DNA of 64,000 bases from Petroclostridium xylanilyticum (GTDB lineage: Bacteria; Bacillota; Clostridia; SK-Y3): assembly GCF_002252565.1 (NCBI RefSeq), contig NZ_NPML01000018.1:207907-271906 (forward strand). Reading direction: 5' to 3'. The translations under genes and the position numbers were made by a program. Below the pieces are notes generated by a model that was given only the letters and a program-made list of their open reading frames with translations, did not search any database and had not been told where the DNA came from. Positions 27,247 through 36,264 of this stretch are shown in pieces. Within the stretch, counting starts at the first letter, position 1. Every line of letters starts with the position of its first letter.

Positions 27247-27666
27247 TTATCGAACTATCCAAGGATATTTCGATAGTATATCATGCAACTTTTCAAATAG
27301 TAATCCTGCTACAAACCATGCCGGTGCATAGTCCAGACGTATAAAGCCGTTTATCTGATATTTGGTACTTCCTGTATAATCCCATGGACATAAGCCTGCT
27401 ATCCCCTTGATGGCCCAACCGGTTATATATTCTATTGCCCAGATTATTAATACCCAAATACACCCCCTTGCTATCCAGGGCATAAACCGGATTTTATCAT
27501 GAATTGGTTCTAGCAGAACTGCTGAACCGTATATGGGAAACATCCATAGATAGGTTGTCCCTTGCAGACGAACATCACCACGAAACACAGAACCTAAGCC
27601 TGTCCAGAAAATTTCCATGGCCCATCCTATTATTCCGTAAATAAAAAATCGTACTATCATGAGCAT
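27247..27666 (-). CDS. Small integral membrane protein (CmpB / PF06541-like)
   Basis: 139 residues with about four hydrophobic segments. It begins MIVRFFIYGIIGWAMEIFWT and contains TTYLWMFPIYGSAV, EYITGWAIKG and a Cys-Pro-Trp-Asp-Tyr motif (CPWDYTG), which are typical of the family named putative ABC-transporter type IV (PF06541), common in clostridia and of unknown function. It stands alone, with repeats before and a terminator after. Confidence 0.7.
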   Translation of the reverse strand: MLMIVRFFIYGIIGWAMEIFWTGLGSVFRGDVRLQGTTYLWMFPIYGSAVLLEPIHDKIRFMPWIARGCIWVLIIWAIEYITGWAIKGIAGLCPWDYTGSTKYQINGFIRLDYAPAWFVAGLLFEKLHDILSKYPWIVR

Positions 27667-27717
27667 AGTTTGTGAGAAATTATACTTAATTATTCGATTT
27701 TTAATTTAAATAGCATA

Positions 27718-27742
27718 AAAACCGGGCACACTGCCCGGTTTT
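27718..27742 (-). terminator. Terminator of the activase gene
   Basis: ACCGGGCA (27721-27728) pairs with TGCCCGGT (27732-27739), with A- and T-runs on both sides. It lies 19 bases after the minus-strand stop at 27761. Confidence 0.85.
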
Positions 27743-27760
27743 ATTCATTTTTATCTTTCT

Positions 27761-28729
27761 TTATCCAACAAGGGAGTTCGCCCATTTACCGCACTTGTCG
27801 CCCCACATGGCCACTGTCTTACCGTTTAAATCCACCTTGATTACTTCACAACTGTTGGCACAGCCACCACATTCGATACTTGTAGGGTTGAATTCAAAAT
27901 CTGCCGCACCAAAGCCTCTGAATTTAGTGGTATCGCCTGTTTTCTTGATATGTTCCTTGGCAAGAATGGCAGCACCTATTGCCCCCATTACATTATAGTG
28001 CTGGGGTATGATTATTTCACATCCAACTTCTTTTTCAAAAGCTGCCTTAATTCCCTTGTTTGCTGCTACACCGCCTTGAAAAACATAGGGGGGTTTAAGG
28101 TTCTTTCCTCTACCGAGATTGTTGATATAATTCCTTACTAATGCATCACATAGCCCCTTAATAATTTCAGCTTTTGAAAATCCGTATTGCTGTTTGGCAA
28201 TCATATCTGATTCAGCAAATACAGTACACCTTCCCGCTATTCTTACATCTTTTTTAGCTGTGAGGGCAAGATCCCCGAATTCCTGAATTGGAACTCCCAG
28301 CCGCTCAGCCTGGTGATCCAGGAAGGAACCGGTACCTGCTGCACAGACAGTATTCATGGAAAAGTCTACTACCATCTTGTCTTTGATAATAATGATTTTT
28401 GAATCCTGACCTCCGATTTCGAAGATAGTACTTACGTCAGGATGAAAATGTACCGTTGCAGCGGCATGGGCTGTTATTTCATTTTTAATGATATCTGCCC
28501 CTACCATGATACCCGCTAGCTGCCTGCCGCTTCCTGTTGTCCCTACACCAGCTACACAGTCAAAAGTACCATTGAGGCTTTCCTCCAGCAATTTTAACCC
28601 TTTCTTTACCGATTCCAGCGGCTGCCCGTTGGTACGTATGTATTCCTTGAAAACTACATTATAATTTTGGTCAATAGCTACAACATTGGTGCTTACCGAT
28701 CCCACATCTATTCCTATGTATATTTTCAT
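27761..28729 (-). CDS. CoA-dehydratase activase-like ATPase (BadF/BcrAD/HgdC family)
   Basis: About 322 residues from the ATG at 28727-28729. MKIYIGIDVGSVSTNVVAID is the phosphate-1 loop of the ASKHA ATPase fold; EIGGQDSKIIIIKD, CAAGTGSFLDHQAERL and FQGGVAANKGIKAAFE are further family motifs. The dimer holds one 4Fe-4S cluster, and the Cys of NTVCAAGTGS is its conserved ligand in HgdC. It also has an extra C-terminal cysteine group (CGGCANSCEV and WGDKCGKW). Such activases inject an electron into 2-hydroxyacyl-CoA dehydratases using ATP. Its likely partners are the next two upstream genes, separated by a palindromic repeat. Confidence 0.88.
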   Translation of the reverse strand: MKIYIGIDVGSVSTNVVAIDQNYNVVFKEYIRTNGQPLESVKKGLKLLEESLNGTFDCVAGVGTTGSGRQLAGIMVGADIIKNEITAHAAATVHFHPDVSTIFEIGGQDSKIIIIKDKMVVDFSMNTVCAAGTGSFLDHQAERLGVPIQEFGDLALTAKKDVRIAGRCTVFAESDMIAKQQYGFSKAEIIKGLCDALVRNYINNLGRGKNLKPPYVFQGGVAANKGIKAAFEKEVGCEIIIPQHYNVMGAIGAAILAKEHIKKTGDTTKFRGFGAADFEFNPTSIECGGCANSCEVIKVDLNGKTVAMWGDKCGKWANSLVG

Positions 28730-28798
28730 AATATGCTCCACTCCCTGTTTTTATCACTAATAAGCATTTATACATTCTACAAATATAGTGCAAAAAAG

Positions 28799-28871
28799 TT
28801 CGGAGCTCGGAGTTCGGAGTTCGGAGAATTTTAACTTTTCACTATGAACTCCGAACTCCAAACTCCGAACT
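28799..28871. repeat. CGGAGTT-repeat hairpin
   Basis: Tandem TCGGAGT units at 28800-28826 pair with CTCCGAACTCC units at 28847-28870, giving a long, imperfect hairpin between the activase gene and the dehydratase-like gene. It separates an otherwise coherent three-gene set. Confidence 0.7.
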
Positions 28872-28874
28872 ATT

Positions 28875-30029
28875 TCATCCTGCCAACTCATGTTCCGTAT
28901 ATTCCGTAACCCAAGTATCTTCTTGCTCTTCTATTTCTTTTGTATTTTGTGCTTTCTTTTTATTGCGTACGAGATCTATAAAAGCTTCTATCCTGGTTTG
29001 GTTATTGGCCGTACCCATCTGTTCATCTAAAGAAAGAGACAGTATAGGCAGCTGCAGCTGTTTTGAAATGGCAGGTATAGCACTTTGGGTTACTAATTCC
29101 GGTAAACATCCAAAGGGCATAAGATGGATAATCGCATCAAAACCCCGTTCTTTAAAATCCACCATCCATCCTATATTTTCCATATCATGCCCGCCACAAT
29201 TTATTTTTACAAATCTTCTCGCTTTTTTTATAACCTGATGAGCTTTACTGGCACCTATCAATCTCGGTTGGATATTATGGTTTACCCAGTTGGAGATGTA
29301 TTGTACATTTTCTACTTCTATGCCTATGTTGTTCAGGGTCTGTTCAATATCCATATTTACTGAACTTTCCATAATTACATAGATTTCTCCAACGATTCCT
29401 ACTCTTATCCTTTCTCCTTCCGCAACTTTTCTTACCGGAACGTCGGCCAGCATTTGCCTTGCTTTTTTACTTATATTGTCAAGGTCTCTTTTCGTCCAGC
29501 AACCATCGTACATCTTTTGAATTTCAGCCCAGACACGGTTGAAGTCTCCTCTTTTCTGCTCATAAGCCCGCAGTATTTTAATTTTCTTTTCTATTTCATC
29601 CATCTGGCAAATAATCTGATAACTAAACCAGATATCCTTAAGTAACTTTATAATAGATGCACCGTTTCTTACTCTGTTCAAATTTTTATAAAATTCTCCA
29701 AAATCTCTGAACATGGAATCAAAAATTATTACTTCAACGTCGTATCCCATGCTTTTTAAGATTCGCTGATGAATCTCACCATAGAGGCCGGCTCTGCAAG
29801 GGCCATGCCCTCCGGATGAAATAATGACTTCTGCTCCTGCCTGTGCCGCTTCAATATATGTCCCCATCATTACCTTAAATGGAAAACAAATAAATTCAGG
29901 ACTATATTTTACCCCCAGGTCGATTGTCCTTTGAGTAGGCTTATGAGGCATAATCACTTCATGTCCAAGCAGTTCTAATACTTTTTTATATCCCGTAACA
30001 CATCCCATATAGGGAAAAGAGATCTTCAT
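28875..30029 (-). CDS. DUF2229-type protein, 2-hydroxyacyl-CoA dehydratase-like (long)
   Basis: 384 residues. It begins MKISFPYMGCVTGYKKVLEL and carries spaced cysteines (FICFPFKVMM, GHGPCRAGLYGE, NCGGHDMEN, LMPFGCLPELV), the pattern of DUF2229 / 2-hydroxyglutaryl-CoA-dehydratase-related proteins. TTQSAIP-type stretches and LSLSLDEQMGTANNQTRIEAFIDL close the protein. These cysteines probably hold a 4Fe-4S cluster. It overlaps the next gene by four bases. With the activase it could form an ATP-driven reductase system; the substrate is unknown and no CoA-transferase is nearby. Confidence 0.8.
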   Translation of the reverse strand: MKISFPYMGCVTGYKKVLELLGHEVIMPHKPTQRTIDLGVKYSPEFICFPFKVMMGTYIEAAQAGAEVIISSGGHGPCRAGLYGEIHQRILKSMGYDVEVIIFDSMFRDFGEFYKNLNRVRNGASIIKLLKDIWFSYQIICQMDEIEKKIKILRAYEQKRGDFNRVWAEIQKMYDGCWTKRDLDNISKKARQMLADVPVRKVAEGERIRVGIVGEIYVIMESSVNMDIEQTLNNIGIEVENVQYISNWVNHNIQPRLIGASKAHQVIKKARRFVKINCGGHDMENIGWMVDFKERGFDAIIHLMPFGCLPELVTQSAIPAISKQLQLPILSLSLDEQMGTANNQTRIEAFIDLVRNKKKAQNTKEIEEQEDTWVTEYTEHELAG

Positions 30030-31027
30030 GCAGGTTCTCCCCTTTGCTCTGCAAACTTTTTTCTTTTTATCATATCAACGAAAGCTTCAATCCTTGTCAA
30101 AAGATGGCTTTCTCCCGTGTGCTCGTCCACCCTCAGCGTCATAAAAGGCTTTTTGTAGTTTTCACTATCCAGCTCAATTAATTTACCCGCAATGGAATCC
30201 GGACCGCACCCAAAAGCTGTGACATGGATAAGGCCATCTACTTCAGGATTTCTCATCAGGTTAGCAGCGGTCCCATACACTTTATCGGTGAATGTCCAGT
30301 ATAGCCTTTTTGATTTTTTCCCAAACCTGTTGGAAATTTCTTTTTCATCCATCATTTCGAAAGTAATAACTCTTACGTTCATCTGCCGCAGTTTTTTAAT
30401 AATATCCATACTTACAAAAGAATCATAGATGTTATAGACATACCCCAGAACGCCTAAGGTAATTTCAGAATGTCGTTCTGATAAGATCTGCTCTTTGCTC
30501 ACACCATGATTACACACCTGTTCCGCTTCTTCTATTGTAAGACCTTCCTTGCAACATTGCCTGAACTGCTGCCAGGAACGTGCTGCTGCAGCCATTGCTT
30601 TTTTTAACTCTTTCTCCCTTATCTCGAGAATATCACAAAGCGGACGGTAGCTGCTCCATTCACAGGTATCTTCTTTTTTACCATTAATGTCCAGTGTTAA
30701 TATTTTTTCTTTTGCCCCGTCAATCGTATAACTTACCAATTCCGGCAAACCTAGAAACTTTGGACAAAACCATTTTTTGGATTCTATACTTACAAAGCGG
30801 GGAACAAAAATATAGTCTACATCCTTGGACAGAAGGTTTATTACATGCCCGTTAAATATTTTTATCGGAAGACATATCTCAGGCACCGTCACTTTTATAC
30901 CTTTTTGAATTAGTTCTTTAGAAGTGATATCAGATATGACTATTTCTGCACCTAACTGCTCAAATAAGCATTTCCATAAAGGATAGTAATAATAGTAAAT
31001 TAATGCCCGCGGCAAACCTATCCTCAC
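30026..31027 (-). CDS. DUF2229-type protein, 2-hydroxyacyl-CoA dehydratase-like (short)
   Basis: 333 residues. MRIGLPRALIYYYYYPLWKC starts the protein; cysteines lie in VPEICLPIKIF, WFCPKFLG, RPLCDILE, FRQCCKEG and VTAFGCGPDS. The closing MTLRVDEHTGESHLLTRIEAFVDM mirrors the downstream protein's end, so the two are paralogous subunits. In larger fusion versions the activase and both dehydratase-like parts form one chain of over 1000 residues; here they are three genes. It is the first gene of the set. Confidence 0.8.
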   Translation of the reverse strand: MRIGLPRALIYYYYYPLWKCLFEQLGAEIVISDITSKELIQKGIKVTVPEICLPIKIFNGHVINLLSKDVDYIFVPRFVSIESKKWFCPKFLGLPELVSYTIDGAKEKILTLDINGKKEDTCEWSSYRPLCDILEIREKELKKAMAAAARSWQQFRQCCKEGLTIEEAEQVCNHGVSKEQILSERHSEITLGVLGYVYNIYDSFVSMDIIKKLRQMNVRVITFEMMDEKEISNRFGKKSKRLYWTFTDKVYGTAANLMRNPEVDGLIHVTAFGCGPDSIAGKLIELDSENYKKPFMTLRVDEHTGESHLLTRIEAFVDMIKRKKFAEQRGEPA

Positions 31028-31454
31028 AAAATCATCTCCCCATACTGTTGTTATGTAAATATTTTTTCAAATCGTGCAATAAATAAAATATACAGTCATT
31101 ATGCCCCTTACTTCATTAAGATTTTTATTATTATGTTAAACTCGCTGTGCCAGTTTTAACATTTTACCAAGACCAAGATACCTTTTGCAATGCTGCTCAC
31201 TGACACAACAAGGTATTTTCATATGGGAATCTTTATACGGACAAAGTTAAACTATTTATAATATATATAAATTAATTGCAAAATATTACTTATCAATCTT
31301 ATCATTTTGATAAAAATTTGTGAATGTACGTTTTTACTAAATTATAAGCTTTTTATAGTCTTTTTATTGATTTTTAATGCCGCAGTTTATTACTCTTACG
31401 CGCTGTCGAATTTTCACGTTATTAGAAACTTTCTTCAATATCTCAATCTTGCTC
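31028..31454. other. A/T-rich intergenic stretch
   Basis: About 430 bases without a convincing gene. It must contain the promoter of the dehydratase-like genes (minus strand). AAGATACCTTTTG near 31177 and CAACAAGGTATTTT near 31208 can form an imperfect stem. Nothing else is recognised. Confidence 0.5.
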
Positions 31455-32990
31455 TCAATATCTACTCCATGCCTTTTCGTAGTACTGTAACAGCACGGGG
31501 TTTGTCAAGCTATTTACTTCAACCTTATTATATCCTATTTTTTCATCTTTACCGAAATGGAATGCTGCCTTTGCTATTTCATCATTCATATATCTTGTTG
31601 GCACTGAGATTTTAATATCCTCCTTGGAGAATTCCCTGTTTGATGCCAGCGTAAAACCCCAATCCCCAAATGACGGTACGTTAATATGATATCCTGAGGT
31701 ATAAAAACCTTCTGATTCTACAGTCTTTCTAATAGACCAATATGCTTCACTGGCATAGTAAGGACTGGTAGACTGAATTGCCACCATGCCACCTTTATTT
31801 AATCTTTTAAATACCAACCGATAAAACAGGTTGGTGTAGAGTTTATTTAAGGATTCATTGTTTGGGTCAGGCAAGTCTATGATAATGACATCAAATAGTT
31901 TTTGAGTTTTTTCAAGGTATTTATACGCATCTTCATTGATAACCCGTACTTTTTGATGCTCTAGCGAGCCTTCATTTAGCTGCTTGATTAAGGGATTTGT
32001 CCTGCAAAACTCCACAACCTGGGGATCCAGGTCTACCAGTGTAATATCTTTAACCTCCCCATATTTGAGCAGTTCTCTTGCAGCCAGCCCGTCCCCGCCT
32101 CCTAAGATCAATATATTTTCCCGCTTTGCCGCGAGAGCCATAGCAGGATGCACCAACGCTTCATGATAGCGGTATTCATCGATGGAACTAAATTGGATAT
32201 TTCCATCCAGGAAGAGGCGGACATCGTCACGATGTTTGGTTACTACCATCTTTTGATAAGGCGTTTGCTTGCTATATATAATTTGGTCCCGATAAAAACT
32301 GTCTTCTATGGCATCTGCAGTATAGTCACCCGTAATAAAACCTATTAGTATAAGCAGTGCAAATAGGATGGATAGCATTTTCATTATATTAACATTCTTT
32401 ATAAATTTTTCATATTTAAATATTATGAGAATTGCAACGCTAATATTGATTAAGCCTACCAGAAAAGCTGTCCTGATTTCGCCAAGATATGGAAGTAATA
32501 TTAGCGGAAACGCCAATGATCCTAACAATGCCCCAATATAGTCAAAGCTCAGTACATTTGCAATCGTAATACGGAGATTATTTTCCCTTTCTTCAATGAT
32601 CCGTGTAATTATAGGTATTTCCAGGCCTACCAATGTACCAATGATTATAATAGTAAGGTACATCACCAAATAATAAATCCGGGTAAAAGCATAGGATGCA
32701 AACAGCAGTACTGCCGATATTCCTCCTATCAGTCCAATGGAAAGCTCTATGGCTGCAAATACGTCAAAAAGGTTCTTGCGGAACCTTTGAGACAAATATG
32801 ATCCCATTCCCATTGCACTCATAAATAAACCTATGGTAATAGAATACTGTTTGACACTGTTGCCCAGTAAATAAGAGCTAATAGCGCCTATGATTAATTC
32901 GTAAATAATTCCGCAAATTGCAATTATGAATATGGCAAATAAAAGGGGCGAAGCGTTGATATATTCTCGTTCGTTTCTGTGAGTTCCCAT
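31455..32990 (-). CDS. Membrane-bound polyamine aminopropyltransferase-like protein
   Basis: 511 residues. The first 215 form about seven transmembrane helices of the fused MFS-like type (IYELIIGAISSYLLGNSVKQ at the start). The second half is a spermidine-synthase Rossmann domain: QKMVVTKHRDDVRLFLDGNIQFSS, DEYRYHEALVHPAMA, ILILGGGDGLAARELLKY (cofactor loop), DLDPQVVEFCR and VIIDLPDPN. It probably transfers an aminopropyl or similar group from decarboxylated S-adenosylmethionine. Such membrane forms are recurrent partners of PspA, DUF350 and DUF4178 genes, all present to the right. The start follows AAAGGAGAACTTT. Confidence 0.88.
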   Translation of the reverse strand: MGTHRNEREYINASPLLFAIFIIAICGIIYELIIGAISSYLLGNSVKQYSITIGLFMSAMGMGSYLSQRFRKNLFDVFAAIELSIGLIGGISAVLLFASYAFTRIYYLVMYLTIIIIGTLVGLEIPIITRIIEERENNLRITIANVLSFDYIGALLGSLAFPLILLPYLGEIRTAFLVGLINISVAILIIFKYEKFIKNVNIMKMLSILFALLILIGFITGDYTADAIEDSFYRDQIIYSKQTPYQKMVVTKHRDDVRLFLDGNIQFSSIDEYRYHEALVHPAMALAAKRENILILGGGDGLAARELLKYGEVKDITLVDLDPQVVEFCRTNPLIKQLNEGSLEHQKVRVINEDAYKYLEKTQKLFDVIIIDLPDPNNESLNKLYTNLFYRLVFKRLNKGGMVAIQSTSPYYASEAYWSIRKTVESEGFYTSGYHINVPSFGDWGFTLASNREFSKEDIKISVPTRYMNDEIAKAAFHFGKDEKIGYNKVEVNSLTNPVLLQYYEKAWSRY

Positions 32991-33041
32991 AAAGTTCTCC
33001 TTTGTCCTGAGTTATATGAACTGTGAACTTAAAATAACCTA

Positions 33042-33206
33042 TTGTGCTAGTTCATTTCAAAAGTGAAAGCTCCAGGGCTAAGAGATTGTAAACTCACTCC
33101 GGGTCACATCAAACTCGCTTAGCTCAAACAGGTGATGTGACTTCTCCTCCGCTTCGTTAACAATCTCTAAGCCCTTCCGCAAAACTTTCTACATGAACTA
33201 GCACAA
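33042..33206. repeat. 165-bp imperfect palindrome (MITE-like)
   Basis: Terminal arms TTGTGCTAGTTCAT (33042-33055) and ATGAACTAGCACAA (33193-33206) are exact inverted repeats, and inner blocks pair as well: GGGCTAAGAGATTGT with ACAATCTCTAAGCCC, and GTCACATCA with TGATGTGAC. The whole element can fold into one long hairpin. It lies between the aminopropyltransferase-like gene and the DUF350 genes. Confidence 0.85.
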
Positions 33207-33307
33207 CAAGTTAAAATAATAAGGAGTTAAGACAAGGTTATTTTTGAAACTTCAGACTTTTTCAGTAGTTTCTCATTTCTTACTCCCAACTCCTCATATC
33301 CAGCTTA

Positions 33308-33502
33308 TTACAATATTGCCGCACTTATTACAATTGCTATCCCGATAAACATTCCTGCAATTGCCAGTCCCGCCGCTATGTTATGATTATCAATTTCCTT
33401 ACTTAAGTCAATAGGCGTAATCCAATCAAACAGTTTATAACCTAATGCGCAAAATACCATACCAATCACAAAGTAAATAATAGTTGAAATAATTGGATTC
33501 AT
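33308..33502 (-). CDS. DUF350-type membrane protein 1
   Basis: 64 residues from the ATG at 33500-33502, just after AAGGAGGTCGGAAAA. Two transmembrane helices (TIIYFVIGMVFCALGYKLF and AGLAIAGMFIGIAIVISAAIL) flank the short polar ITPIDLSKEIDNHN segment. It is a half-length DUF350 protein (YjfL-like), a paralogue of the upstream gene, 13 bases away. The family accompanies PspA and polyamine-enzyme genes; the molecular role is unknown. Confidence 0.8.
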   Translation of the reverse strand: MNPIISTIIYFVIGMVFCALGYKLFDWITPIDLSKEIDNHNIAAGLAIAGMFIGIAIVISAAIL

Positions 33503-33515
33503 TTTTCCGACCTCC

Positions 33516-33722
33516 TTATGATACAGCAGCCTTAACAATGATAGCTGTGGCGATAAATATTCCGGCAATTACAGCCCCAATGGCAGGGTTTTTTTCTTTA
33601 ATTTCTTCTGCAAAGTTGTAAGGCGTAATAATATCAAAGAACTTGTAGCCTATCATCATTAGCACTAATCCCAACAATGCATATACAATGGTCGCAACAT
33701 ATTCATTTGCAAGTAAATCCAT
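33516..33722 (-). CDS. DUF350-type membrane protein 2
   Basis: 68 residues from the ATG at 33720-33722. Two helices (ATIVYALLGLVLMMIGYKFF and IGAVIAGIFIATAIIVKAAV) surround DIITPYNFAEEIKEKNPA. The GYK(L/F)FD(W/I)ITP motif is shared with its neighbour. The two probably form a complex in the membrane. Confidence 0.8.
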   Translation of the reverse strand: MDLLANEYVATIVYALLGLVLMMIGYKFFDIITPYNFAEEIKEKNPAIGAVIAGIFIATAIIVKAAVS

Positions 33723-33751
33723 ATTCCCGTCCCCTTTCACATTTCAAATTT

Positions 33752-34423
33752 CTATTTTCCAAAACTGGTCCCACCGCCCATTTTGGGCCTGGAGCCAATA
33801 CTTCCTGAACGAATAGAACCGGAACTAGACCCTGTTCTTATTTTGCTTGAAGCATTCTGGTCGGTTCTTATTTTACCGGATGAATTATTATCCGTTCTTA
33901 TCTTACTATCACTATTTGATTTTGGCGTTTCAGGTTCTGGCTGCCTGTAATATCCCCCGCCATATCTCCCTTCATCAGTCCTGTAATGTCCCCATCCCCT
34001 ATATATGTCATCATAAAAAACAATAATATTTCTATCAAAAGGCCTGTATAGGCCATAAAAGCCATTCCTATGAACATACTTGCGTGAGGAAACCTGTACA
34101 TAGGTCTTTCCTTCCTCTCCCTTATAAACTAACACATAGTGATCATCATAAGTAAGGTTAATGCTTTGTTCATTGTTTAAATCGGTATGGGATAATGGCT
34201 TTTTTTGTTTTATGATATACCGTGCAGCATCAGGCACACTCATGTCCGTTGTATATACATTTGCCCTGTCTGAATTGCTGTAATTCCCGGTAACACTGGT
34301 TGTATAACGAAACTTCGAATCAGTTTCAATCATTTTTGCTACAGTTTTTGAAGGCATACTTACCAGTATGGTTACTATTAATATGATTGCAACTACGGCA
34401 TAGGTTATTCGTTTATCTCCCAT
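33752..34423 (-). CDS. DUF4247-type protein with KIRT repeats
   Basis: About 223 residues from the ATG at 34421-34423, preceded by GAAGGGTGGTTTTA. One N-terminal membrane helix (YAVVAIILIVTILVSMP), then the DUF4247 domain (SVPDAARYIIKQKKPLSHTD, VLVYKGEEGKTYVQVSSRKY), and a low-complexity tail holding three SKIRTD-like repeats and ending in a Gly-Ser-rich GGGTSFGK. Probably extracytoplasmic. It is the last gene before the tnpB insertion, whose right end lies within 20 bases of its ribosome binding site. Confidence 0.8.
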   Translation of the reverse strand: MGDKRITYAVVAIILIVTILVSMPSKTVAKMIETDSKFRYTTSVTGNYSNSDRANVYTTDMSVPDAARYIIKQKKPLSHTDLNNEQSINLTYDDHYVLVYKGEEGKTYVQVSSRKYVHRNGFYGLYRPFDRNIIVFYDDIYRGWGHYRTDEGRYGGGYYRQPEPETPKSNSDSKIRTDNNSSGKIRTDQNASSKIRTGSSSGSIRSGSIGSRPKMGGGTSFGK

Positions 34424-34454
34424 TAAAACCACCCTTCGCTCGCGCTTACGTGCG

Positions 34455-34575
34455 AATTCAGATTCAGAAATGTGAACTACCCCCACCTATAGAGGTGGTG
34501 GCTTCGTGGTCAAGGCAAGCTACCTTGCCAGATTACCCACGCTCAAAGGGCTGTTCCATCCCCATATTGACCATA
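34455..34575 (-). ncRNA. Likely omegaRNA region of the IS605-type element
   Basis: The stretch after the tnpB stop contains successive stems (GGCAAGGTAGCTTGCC and CACCACCTCTATAGGTGG) and ends in GGTAGTTCAC. By analogy with characterised IS605 elements, this is the scaffold; the guide would be copied from the flanking DNA to its left, near 34440-34455. Confidence 0.6.
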
Positions 34576-35646
34576 TTACATGGCTAATTTTAGTAGATTT
34601 TTTGCTGCATTTATATCCCTATCATGTTTTGTATGGCAATTTGAACATTCCCATTCCCTTATGTTGAGTTTTTTTACATCTTTGTTTTTATATCCACATA
34701 TGCTGCATATTTGACTTGATGCATAGTTTTTGGGTGCTATTATTATTTCTCTACCATACCATTTCGCCTTATATTCTAACATTCTTCTAAATTCATACCA
34801 CGATACTTCTCCTATAGCCTTTGATAAATTGTGATTTTGCTGCATATTCTTTACCTTCAAATCCTCTAAAACTATAACTTGGTTTTCGTTTATAATTTTA
34901 GAGGATAATTTGTGTAGAAAGTCTTTTCTTTGATTTGATATTTTTTCGTGTGATTTTGCAAGTCTTATCCTCGTCTTTTCGTAATTTCTACTTCCTTTTT
35001 GCCTTCTTGATAATGCCTTTTGCACTTGTTTTATTTTTTTTTCTGTTTTTCTTAACCACTTTGGATTTTCTACCCTTGTTCCATCTGAAAATATTGCAAA
35101 TTCCTTCAACCCTAAATCTATTCCTACCCTATTATCTACTTTAGGTAAAGTTTGAATTTCTGCTTCCGCCAATACCGAAACATAATATTTACCTGTTGGT
35201 GTTTTAGATATAGTTACTGATTTTTTAATCCCTTCAAATTGCCTGTGTTGTTTTATCTTTATTTTTGTTTTCAACTTTGGTATCTTTAAGTATCCATTAT
35301 CTATACTTACTGTCCCATTTTGATTATTTGTTGTGTAAGATTGATATCCTTTTTTCTTCTTGAATTTTGGAAAACCTATACTTTTATCCCTAAAAAAGTT
35401 GTTATATGCTTTTTCTAAATTAAGTTGAGCATTAGCAAGGGCTAAACTATCTACTTCTCTTAGAAAAGGATATTCTTTTTTATATTTTGCAGGAGTTGTT
35501 TTTATCATTTTTCCTGTTTGTTTATAATAATCTATTTTATCTGATAGCATTTTGTTGTATATAAATCTTACACAACCAAATACTTTAGCAAAATATTCTT
35601 GTTGTTCTTTTGTTGGGGATATCCTATATTTATAGGCTTTAAGCAC
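34576..35646 (-). CDS. tnpB: RNA-guided nuclease TnpB of an IS605-type element
   Basis: 356 residues, with a GTG start after GGGAGGAGGTGTAGAT. Typical opening [20 protein letters not shown]. The RuvC residues are intact: Asp in [16 protein letters not shown], Glu in [12 protein letters not shown] and Asp in [14 protein letters not shown]. The zinc ribbon is CSICGYKN...CSNCHTKH. TnpB cuts DNA next to a transposon-associated motif, guided by omegaRNA from the element's right end, which keeps copies at the donor site. It is a useful internal contrast to the substituted TnpB-like protein near 13 kb. Confidence 0.95.
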   Translation of the reverse strand: MLKAYKYRISPTKEQQEYFAKVFGCVRFIYNKMLSDKIDYYKQTGKMIKTTPAKYKKEYPFLREVDSLALANAQLNLEKAYNNFFRDKSIGFPKFKKKKGYQSYTTNNQNGTVSIDNGYLKIPKLKTKIKIKQHRQFEGIKKSVTISKTPTGKYYVSVLAEAEIQTLPKVDNRVGIDLGLKEFAIFSDGTRVENPKWLRKTEKKIKQVQKALSRRQKGSRNYEKTRIRLAKSHEKISNQRKDFLHKLSSKIINENQVIVLEDLKVKNMQQNHNLSKAIGEVSWYEFRRMLEYKAKWYGREIIIAPKNYASSQICSICGYKNKDVKKLNIREWECSNCHTKHDRDINAAKNLLKLAM

Positions 35647-35742
35647 ATCTACACCTCCTCCCTTGTAGAAGTGGGCGACTTCTGTCGTAAATTAGGTTAA
35701 AAATACTTTATCTGTATCTTTATCTCCTTTTACTATGTCCTA

Positions 35743-36264
35743 TTAACTTCCCGGATATATCTCAATATTATAGTCCTCTACCCACCGTCCTATGCTCATT
35801 TCTACTTCTCCATTCCATATTTCTATCGATAGAAGATTTTCCCCATCTTCATCGCTGTATTCATAATAGTCTACCTGTTCTCCTTTGACCACATTGATAT
35901 TTCCCTGTACCTCTTCTACCACTGCATCGCTGCCTTCCTGCATATAATATTTGATCCCTTTGTATTCATACACTCTGGGCGCTTCGGTAGTAATAGCGAC
36001 TACCTCTTGGTACAAGCTGATTTCCAGGTCATCATCCTGCTCTACACTAAGCCAGTAGGTCTTTCTAGAATCTTTAATCTTATATTCGGTCCATTTCCAT
36101 CCATGGTCATTGAATTTGAGCACTGCCTGCACTTCATAGTCTACATCCTCGATACTCACTATATCACCGGGACGCATATTAAATATATCCCTGGCCTCTG
36201 CAGGCTTCTTATCGGCATTTTTATTTGCCCTTATTACGTTTTTAAACCTATCCAATATGCCCAT
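35743..36264 (-). CDS. DUF4178-domain protein
   Basis: 173 residues. The N-terminal MGILDRFKNVIRANKNADKK is a basic amphipathic helix very like the membrane-binding start of PspA encoded nearby. Then comes the DUF4178 domain (MRPGDIVSIEDVDYEVQAVL, EYKIKDSRKTYWLSVEQDDD, YYEYSDEDGENLLSIEIWNG), a beta-rich fold. DUF4178 genes commonly stand beside PspA, DUF350 and aminopropyltransferase genes. It probably acts at the membrane surface. The tnpB insertion separates it from DUF4247. Confidence 0.85.
   Translation of the reverse strand: MGILDRFKNVIRANKNADKKPAEARDIFNMRPGDIVSIEDVDYEVQAVLKFNDHGWKWTEYKIKDSRKTYWLSVEQDDDLEISLYQEVVAITTEAPRVYEYKGIKYYMQEGSDAVVEEVQGNINVVKGEQVDYYEYSDEDGENLLSIEIWNGEVEMSIGRWVEDYNIEIYPGS

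Larger units (their letters stand above)
34455..35692. mobile_element. IS200/IS605-type element carrying only tnpB
   Basis: The right end on the minus strand shows the usual subterminal hairpin (CCACCACCTCTATAGGTGGG) followed by GGTAGTTCAC, and a preceding structured stretch (GGCAAGGTAGCTTGCC) typical of the omegaRNA. The left end has the hairpin AGAAGTCGCCCACTTCT at 35666-35682. No tnpA is present, so it depends on a transposase elsewhere. It sits between the DUF4178 and DUF4247 genes. Exact ends are estimated to within about 10 bases. Confidence 0.75.

Noticed and set aside
31307..31615. 102-aa plus-strand frame
   Set aside because: Overlaps the 3' end of the aminopropyltransferase-like gene and has no ribosome site.
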